A stretch of 64,000 nucleotides of DNA from Isoetes taiwanensis (taxonomy: Eukaryota; Streptophyta; Lycopodiopsida; Isoetales; Isoetaceae), in assembly GCA_021234155.1 (NCBI GenBank), contig JAJEKV010000006.1:25380337-25444336 (forward strand), read 5' to 3'. The position numbers and the translations under genes were made by a program. Of this stretch, positions 57,979 through 64,000 are shown piece after piece. The notes beneath the pieces were generated by a model that saw only the letters and a list, made by a program, of their open reading frames with translations, had not been told where the DNA came from and ran no database searches. Each line of letters opens with the position of its first letter. Position 1 is the first letter of the stretch.

Positions 57979-58181
57979 GGCTAGACGGAAGGCAAATTTG
58001 ATGGACAAAATTGGTTTCGTATATATTTATATCCACCAAAATTATTGATGGTATTGTACACAAAAATTATTGGATATACATACCACTCATATATACACCC
58101 AATAATATTGCTACAGTGGTCATCAATAATTCCATGGCTATAAGTATAGCCGCATTCCAGTGCATAGTACATTGCTTTGCT
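57979..58181. promoter_or_regulatory. Bidirectional promoter between paralogs B and C
   Basis: For B (minus): CCAATAAT 58073-58066, CATCAATAAT 58050-58041, 8 bases, then ATATAAATAT 58032-58023. For C (plus): CCAATAAT 58099-58106, CATCAATAAT 58121-58130, 8 bases, then TATAAGTA 58139-58146. The C TATA lies inside a perfect inverted repeat GGCTATAAGTATAGCC (58136-58151). Both TATA boxes are 40-50 nt from their ATG. Confidence 0.7.
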
Positions 58182-58448
58182 ATGTCTCGCCATCCTGCTA
58201 GAAATCTTCAGAGGTCGCAGTTGCCTCCTCCTCCAGAGCATCTTGACACCCTCACTTGCCTTATGACTTTCGACGATCTTCATGCATGCATCTTCAAAGA
58301 GATCACCCTTGATCCCTGGCTGCATGGTATAGCTACTGGTCGACTGAAAGACTCCCCCGGCGAGTACCATGTTACTATCCATATTGTTTGGGTTCCGGAG
58401 CGCGACGCTTATGAGATTGATAAAATCACCAATAATTATAATCTATGA
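58182..58448 (+). CDS. Small unknown protein, paralog C (88 aa)
   Basis: ATG at 58182 gives a start comparable in length and TATA distance to paralogs A and B; the frame is open further upstream but without support. It reads PPEHLDTLTCLMTFDDL in the N-terminal part, ITLDPWLHGI in the centre and YHVTIHIVWVPERDAYEIDK, then IT, at the end. Full-length similarity to A and B is clear but identity is low, which suggests old duplicates kept under selection. Followed at 58557 by the palindrome array. Confidence 0.7.
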   Translation: MSRHPARNLQRSQLPPPPEHLDTLTCLMTFDDLHACIFKEITLDPWLHGIATGRLKDSPGEYHVTIHIVWVPERDAYEIDKITNNYNL

Positions 58449-58556
58449 GTCATGTATTTCATAAGCTTTTATGATATAACTGTGTTGTGCATCATTCAGT
58501 TGTTATCTTCGTATCTGATCTAGTTTTTCTCATTTTCCATTTGCTTGCAACTCCAA

Positions 58557-58901
58557 GGAAATTGGGCGCCCGCCCAATTTCCTCAGGAGGTCTCGATGGA
58601 ATTTCGAACAGAGCATTCCCAAGGCAAAGTGGGCGGCCGCCCAATTGAGCTGGGAAGCCTCCAAGGACCTTTGTTCAGACAATTCCAAGAGCAAAGTGGG
58701 CGGGCGCCCAATTACTTCTAGAGGACTCGAGGTAACTTTCATCAGACCATCTCCAGGACAAAGTGGGCGGGCGCCCAATTTCGCCTGGTGGCCTCGAGAA
58801 AGCTTTGATTCAGACTTTTCCCATAGCAAAGTGGGCGGGCGCCCAAGTCGAAACTATCTTCAAGGCATTTCAGGGGCAAAGTGGGCGGGCGCCCAATTTG
58901 T
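58557..58901. repeat. Tandem array of ~68-bp units, each with a GC palindrome
   Basis: Palindromes start at 58557, 58625, 58691, 58759, 58827 and 58876 (spacings 68, 66, 68, 68 and 49). The last five begin CAAAGTGGGCGG, the first AAATTGGGCG. The spacers also resemble each other (AGG(C/T)CTCGA, CTTTNATTCAGAC, TTCCCA(A/T)(A/G)G). The array lies between the convergent genes C (plus) and 59097-59600 (minus). Confidence 0.92.
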
Positions 58902-59096
58902 ACACAGGATATTACTTTTCTGAAATTGCACGTTATGGGCTTTTATCAATGTAGACAAGAACCATTCTATTCATATAGGAATGGAGTACATGGATGGAGT
59001 ACATAGATAATAAAATCAAGTAAACATCATGCCTCGAAAGAGATAGTTCAACAGAAACATAATAGATAATAATAGATAATATTATACATGGAGGTT

Positions 59097-59600
59097 TCAT
59101 TCATTGCCCAGTTCCACCGCAATTAGATCCCCTAGATCGAACTCTGTAATGCCTTGTCGGCTATACAAATCCAGCCAGTCATCCAATTCTCGCATCGAAT
59201 GGGGAGTGCTGAGGATGAGCTTTGTTACCAAAGCCACACCCTCCCTTTTTTCCTTCTTGTAAAGCTTCTTAAATAACGACCGGAAGCTGTTGTGCAGCCA
59301 AACATCCTCCATTTTCAGCAGCCTCTTCAGAGCTTCTGCCCTGTAAATATGGCGTTTCAATGAAATCAGGCAGCCTTCCAGCTCCACCCTGCTGAGGTGA
59401 TCCGGCTCATTGCCATCCTTCATCAACCCTCCCCCACGGAGGAGCTTCATGAGTTGGTGTCTCATTTCTTCTGTTCCATTCTGGTTTATCTCGTTCTGCA
59501 CCTCAACCTGAAGTTGATTCGCATGAGCTAATATTGGCTCGCAGATATGGGACTGCATTTCGCTCATTGTGAATCCATCGCTGCGCCTGGTTCGGACCAT
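59097..59600 (-). CDS. Unknown 167-aa protein
   Basis: An intact frame from ATG 59600 to a stop at 59097. The protein is predicted largely alpha-helical: EPILAHANQLQVEVQNEINQ, a Gly patch (LLRGGGLM), a basic helix (FKKLYKKEKREG) and an acidic C-terminus (DLGDLIAVELGNE). There is no signal peptide, membrane segment or motif I can name. It is intact despite neighbouring decay and sits within the palindrome-bearing block. No TATA or CATCAATAAT box was found in its first 150 upstream bases, so it differs from the three small paralogs. Confidence 0.6.
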   Translation of the reverse strand: MVRTRRSDGFTMSEMQSHICEPILAHANQLQVEVQNEINQNGTEEMRHQLMKLLRGGGLMKDGNEPDHLSRVELEGCLISLKRHIYRAEALKRLLKMEDVWLHNSFRSLFKKLYKKEKREGVALVTKLILSTPHSMRELDDWLDLYSRQGITEFDLGDLIAVELGNE

Positions 59601-59865
59601 TCTGACTGTCCCGACTATGAATGTACACTATGCAGATTTGTGAATGCCGGCTACTGTGGCGAGACCACCTCTAGTGAAGGCACTTGGGCGGGACACAAAG
59701 TTGGATGGCACTTCTTTGGCTTAATAGATACAAGGCCTGCCATCTCACCTACCTGCACGATTCCCGAAATTTTGCATCATTCTGACAAATAAAACCCCTA
59801 TATTCTAAAAATTTGGGTCCATTTGGGAGTCATATGGACTTAGGGAAAGTCCATATATAATGAAA

Positions 59866-60180
59866 TTATGCTTTCTTCTGACGGAGCATTCTATCCCTGT
59901 GACTATGTGACAAGATATTTTCGTAGTATCCTTCTATGCGCTTGTACACCCAACAACTCCTTTGCTGCCTTGTCATGAAATTCATCTTCTGTACCAACTC
60001 GAGCACTTGCACACATGCATACATGTATCTCTTGGATGGTGGTGCCTCGTTGGGCCTTAACATCTCCAACATAATGAAAGACTGCAATATTTGGCATATT
60101 TGTAGAAGACTGTGTCGAGTGCTTGGATCCATTAGGAAAGAAAATCCTGAAGACAAATTAGAACACAAGACATGAGAATG
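59866..60180 (-). CDS. Hypothetical protein stretch
   Basis: A minus-strand frame reads ICQILQSFIMLEMLRPNEAP, then YMYACVQVLELVQKMNFMTR, and ends basic at 59866. It could be a small helical protein or the 3' exon of a gene. The part upstream of about 60180 is hydrophobic and may be chance. I recognise no family. Confidence 0.3.
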   Translation of the reverse strand, partial: HSHVLCSNLSSGFSFLMDPSTRHSLLQICQILQSFIMLEMLRPNEAPPSKRYMYACVQVLELVQKMNFMTRQQRSCWVYKRIEGYYENILSHSHRDRMLRQKKA

Positions 60181-60279
60181 GGCAACCGAGGAAATGATCT
60201 CAGCAGGCATGACTATGTAACAAGCTGGATACAGCAGGCTCAAATAGGTCAAACTGAAGATAAAGATATGCACCTACCA

Positions 60280-61510
60280 AGTACGACCATGCATGCATTG
60301 TCTATGCATTTAAACTTCTTGTTAAATGGACAAGATAGGCATGCAGAATTGTTTCTTTCATCATGGTTCAAAAAGATACCGATAATAATTTGAGAACTTT
60401 GGACTACTTTAGGACACATTATTGCAATCCCCTAATGTTATTTGATTACGTTTTGAATGAAGAGTCTAGAACTACTCAATCATATTTGATTGGCAATACA
60501 ATAGAGTAATTGAAGCCTAGTAAACCAGAAAATTCTTGAGCAATGGAGTTTTGTCCTTACCTATGTTATGTCTTCTAAGCTCCTCTAGACAAGATGCAAC
60601 TAGTAGAACTTGAAAGTGATGAAGAAACCTTTCTGCATAGGATACTGCAGCAATGTGAATCCAGTGAAACAAGAATCAAGAACATTGATTTATTTCATAC
60701 GTCCATGTTTTATACCTTGAACTAATATAGAAACAGGAGATTCATTCTAAATTATAAATGATTTGGCAATTGCGTTATGGAAGCCAACTATCTGTTGTAC
60801 AGTGCATTTTGCTGTTCATGTTCACAGAAAAATGAATAACTATCTACACTACAGTCTATTTTTCTCTTGATAAATGAAGATGATCTGTGTTTGTGCAAGC
60901 TGGACCTCATCCATGACAACTAGCAACATGAGATTGTAGTTGCAGATGAGGCTACTGGACATCCAATAAAATGTGCATCAATATAATTTTGAGCACTAAA
61001 TCTAGATAGTTTTTTATCCTAACTACAAAAGAGACCATGCTTTTTGTACCTTGATTATGATGCTGCGTCCCAGCAATGAAATGTTAATGTCATCACTTCT
61101 GTTGGTAGAGGATGGTTAAAGCCACCTATAATTCAGAGATCATCTAAACATCATCATGTGCCTTAAGAAAGACCGATTACATGTCTTCCGATAATAATAT
61201 CTAAATATGGCCTATATTATATGTCATATACTTTCTCAAAACACTAGAGATAAAATGTAAACTGCAAATTCCCAATGTATGTGGCAATATAGTTTACCTT
61301 CTAGTGAATTAGATGTTAATAGCATCTTAAAACCACCGATAAATATCAAACTATCCAGTTTGAAAAGATAGGACAACAAATAAAAAATAATCAACAACTT
61401 GATTCAGATTATGAAACAGCTACCACTTCAATGGTCAAGGCAGAGATATGCAGAGAACAGTTAAAACAGTCTTTTTGCGATAAAACAATTATACTTTTCA
61501 CTTGTTTTAT
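60280..61510. other. No gene recognised
   Basis: AT-rich, probably intron or intergenic sequence upstream of the E2 pseudogene. No lipoyl-domain exon was found. Confidence 0.35.
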
Positions 61511-61517
61511 TTAACAG

Positions 61518-63885
61518 GTGAGTGAAACCTTATTAGAGATAGTTTTAGATGATGCAAATAGCAACTCCACATGTTCCAGTGAACCAGAAACTGATGGTTT
61601 GTCTAATGAGGAGAATAATTAGGCAGGATCATCTGGACAGCCAAAGGTACTCGCAACTCCCTCTGTTCGTCACCTGGCAAGGGAGCATGGCATAAACTTG
61701 GCAGAAGTTAAAGGAACTGGTGATAATGGAAGGATACTCAAAGACGATGTTTTGGAATACGTGACAGCAAATTAAGGTTCGAAAGATGAACTACAAGCAC
61801 TGAGTGACTAGTTACCAGGGTTATCAGTCAATGCCTCACAAACTGCAACTGGCCCTTGTGCAGAAACAACCAATAATGACAGAAAATCCCTGTAAGGTGT
61901 GTGTTTTCTTGTCTAGAATTCTAAACCATTAAAAAAAACCCCATAGTTAATGTTATGACACCTAGAGGCTATAGTTGTACAAGAGATTTTCGGCGCTTGT
62001 AATTTTTTCAAGCTGATTTACTAATTATTAACTCTTCATTCTGATTGCATACAACCATTTTTTAGTTTGTCTGAGATAACCACGACCTATTTTGTTCTCA
62101 AACGAGAAAATGAAATTTCTCTAATTAATGAAATCTTGCTTAACTACATTTGCGTTTCAAAATTCTAAAGCATCACCATTAGAGCATATCAAAATCCCCT
62201 CAATTCTGTTAGTGGTTCACTGACAGATTATGTTGAATTGGCCATAATTTGATTTTGTCTAGCTTTCCAGGTGTATGCATGGCAGAATTTAAGGTCGCTT
62301 TTAGATTCATGCAGCAAAATAGAAAAGAGGAGATGAACAGAAGAAGCTTGGTTACTTCCAAGCCAGAAGACCCACAAAAGGCAGCATTATAAACTATATG
62401 CAGAAGATCATCGTAGTGCAGTAAGCCTTTATGAAGATATTTGAAACTAAAACAAATAGGTTGGATAGTTTAATTTTTTAGGCCGCTTTCAATCCTTACT
62501 TTTGGAGACGATGTTATGGTAGCCGCATTTTGTACCTCCCTTTTTTTTTGGAAACTTTTGTTTTGGTGTGTCATGGGAGATAATGTTTTTTTTTTGGTTT
62601 GGAAAAACAATTTCAAGAAATACATATAAAGTATCAAATATAGCACAGATTCCTAACACAACAAAACAAAAATTTTCAATTTTTTTGTTTTGATACAAAG
62701 CACAGCTGCATTTTTTTTTTCAAATCCAAAAATACAACATCTCAATTTTTTTCACAAAACGGAACTATGGCTATCAACCCTGAAAACAAATGGCCTAGGC
62801 TCCTCTAGAATGCAAATCATCGACATAGCCAGGAGCTCCAAACCTGGGCCTTGTTTGTGAGACTGCTACAAACAACTTTCCCAAATGCATGGACCACGAA
62901 CTGTAGCAAAAAATTGTAGCATGTAGCAAAAAATGTTTGTGGATATAAAGGCTTACTTTTTATTAGCTTCGACATCCACCTCTATAGACATTCAATTTCA
63001 TTATATAAAGGTTCCTCCTTTTTGGTCTAGTGGTAACACACTAGTTCCTTAGCAATGTGGTCTCGAGTTCGAGACCGCCCAGAATCGCACTCGGTACTGT
63101 TGGGGGTCAAATCCTAACAGACGCAATGTAAGGTGGTTGGGGGCAGGGCCCAACCGAGCAATGTAGTGTGGTGTGTGGTCACATGTCCAGTTGGATGCTG
63201 GATGCTGCCTAGTGGCGTGACATTAAAATACTATCTATCTATCTATCTTTATATTTAAATGGTCCACCTTTTCTAATTGTAGTCTACTGCTGCTGCCATT
63301 CTACATTTTCATTATATGGAAGAAATTAACATGGATGCCATTTCAAAGCTGAAAAACATCTTCCATTATGAAATGGATGTGAAGTTAACCTACCTTCCTT
63401 TTCTTGTTAAGGCACTCTCAATGGCCTTAAAACGGTATCCTATGCTGAACAGCACCATAAATGAAGATGCTTCTAAGATACGCTATAAAGGTATCTCTGT
63501 GCCATTGTCTTTTGTCTTTTGTTAGTAGACATTTGCTCATATGGAACTTCACATGCAAATCTCAAGTTCACATAATGTTGGTATTGCAATGGCCAAAGAG
63601 AATGGGCTTGTTGTTCCTAATATAAAAGATGTTCAGAAGCTCTCAGTAATGGAGGCATGCTCTAATGGGTTTATAGAAATATATTCACATAATCTTGGTA
63701 TTGCTTTGTCACTCAACCATAAGATGTTCTTTTCACAATATCTTTTAGGACAACAGTTTAAGCCATTTGATTATTAATCTGTCCAGAGTTTAGAAGATGA
63801 AATGGTTAGAGGACCTGTTGAACTGCTTGTTCACCTACAGCTGTGGCATGCTCTTTCGCCTGGAAGATTGAAAGGTAACATTTAT
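61518..63885 (+). pseudogene. Branched-chain 2-oxoacid dehydrogenase E2 (acyltransferase) pseudogene, partial
   Basis: Exon at 61518-61775: VSETLLEIVLDD, the end of a lipoyl domain, a linker with an in-frame stop (NEENN, stop, AGSS), then the E3-binding domain [20 protein letters not shown] with [17 protein letters not shown] and another stop. Exon at about 63301-63491: FHYMEEINMDAISKL, LPFLVKALSMALKRYP and LNSTINED, from the catalytic domain. Exon from about 63550: SHNVGIAMAKENGLVVPNIK and DVQKLSVMEA, then unrelated sequence containing a mutated echo of SHNVGIA. A last piece at 63810-63873 reads ELLVHLQLWHALSPGRLKG. The functional enzyme is a mitochondrial acyltransferase core of branched-chain amino-acid breakdown. 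Stops, lost segments and an inserted SINE show this copy is dead; the 3' exons would lie beyond the window. Confidence 0.85.
63013..63250 (+). mobile_element. tRNA-derived SINE candidate
   Basis: The segment begins with a box-A-like TGGTCTAGTGGTAACAC (about 63020-63036) and has a box-B-like GAGTTCGAGACC about 27 bases further on (63065-63076), the internal RNA polymerase III promoter layout. It ends in a CTAT microsatellite (63230-63248). It lies in an intron of the E2 pseudogene. No clean target duplication was seen. Confidence 0.6.
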
Positions 63886-64000
63886 CCTTGCAAATATTAT
63901 GAGATAAGAAAACATCATACATTCTGAAACTATAGTATTCTGTATATACTAGTAATCTTGTATATAGCATTCTGTGTAGTATGTTTTTGATCTGCTCATG

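Noticed and set aside
58530-58923. Overlapping open frames of 92-99 codons on both strands with repeated KVGGRP / RAPNF words
   Set aside because: They are translations of the palindrome array. The palindrome is open in several frames, so the frames are not evidence of a protein.

Overview
The window looks like non-coding-rich nuclear DNA of a land plant with a large, transposon-filled genome. Plant-type families are present only as fragments: a UGT with a PSPG box, a PLS-type PPR gene, an LRR gene and the E2 subunit of branched-chain 2-oxoacid dehydrogenase. They sit among degraded Ty3/gypsy, LINE, PIF/Harbinger and DUF7869-type elements, with introns and many tandem repeats. The mix suggests a fern, gymnosperm or other non-angiosperm, but I cannot name the species. 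Almost every recognisable old gene is broken by stops or frameshifts.

Layout. 1-4.5 kb: minus-strand internal region of a decayed Ty3/gypsy element (integrase, RT, protease, possible gag). 4.5-10 kb: unrecognised, probably more decayed repeat DNA. 10.9-11.65 kb: minus-strand LINE reverse transcriptase remnant. 15.1-15.8 kb: duplicated PPR pseudogene piece. 16.6-20.6 kb: a 4-kb interval bounded by an exact 26-bp inverted repeat. It holds a tandem array of hairpin units, two isolated hairpins with the same core, a glycine-rich gene scrap and a C/T minisatellite. 25.07-32.47 kb: a 7.4-kb DNA-transposon-like unit with matching terminal inverted repeats. It carries two convergent genes, a coiled-coil/RING-H2/AT-hook/NIF-phosphatase gene on + and a DDE-transposase-like gene on -. 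AAAGC-rich repeats lie near both ends and inside the second gene. 37.1-38.5 kb: UGT pseudogene. 41.4-41.5 kb: LRR scrap. 47.4-52.1 kb: a PIF/Harbinger transposase, split by a 1.33-kb poly(A) retro-insertion with an 11-bp target duplication, directly followed by a nearly intact DUF7869-type transposase-like gene. 61.5-63.9 kb: pseudogene of the BCKDH E2 acyltransferase with a tRNA-like SINE in an intron.

The most unusual part is 52.9-59.8 kb. A roughly 24-bp GC-rich palindrome (core ATTGGGCGGGCGCCCAAT) recurs at least fifteen times, mostly between genes and once inside an intron, and becomes a ~68-bp tandem array at 58.56-58.90 kb. Between the palindromes lie a gene with a DNA-methylase-like SAM motif (55.0-56.7 kb), three small paralogous genes of 80-88 residues (57.17-58.45 kb) and an intact 167-residue unknown gene (59.1-59.6 kb). 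The three small paralogs share one promoter layout (CCAATAAT, then CATCAATAAT, then a TATA box 40-50 nt before the ATG) although their proteins have diverged strongly. Compact genes, conserved promoters and intergenic palindromes are unlike the rest of the window and suggest a transferred or mobile unit. A large DNA transposon or endogenised DNA virus are possibilities I cannot decide between.
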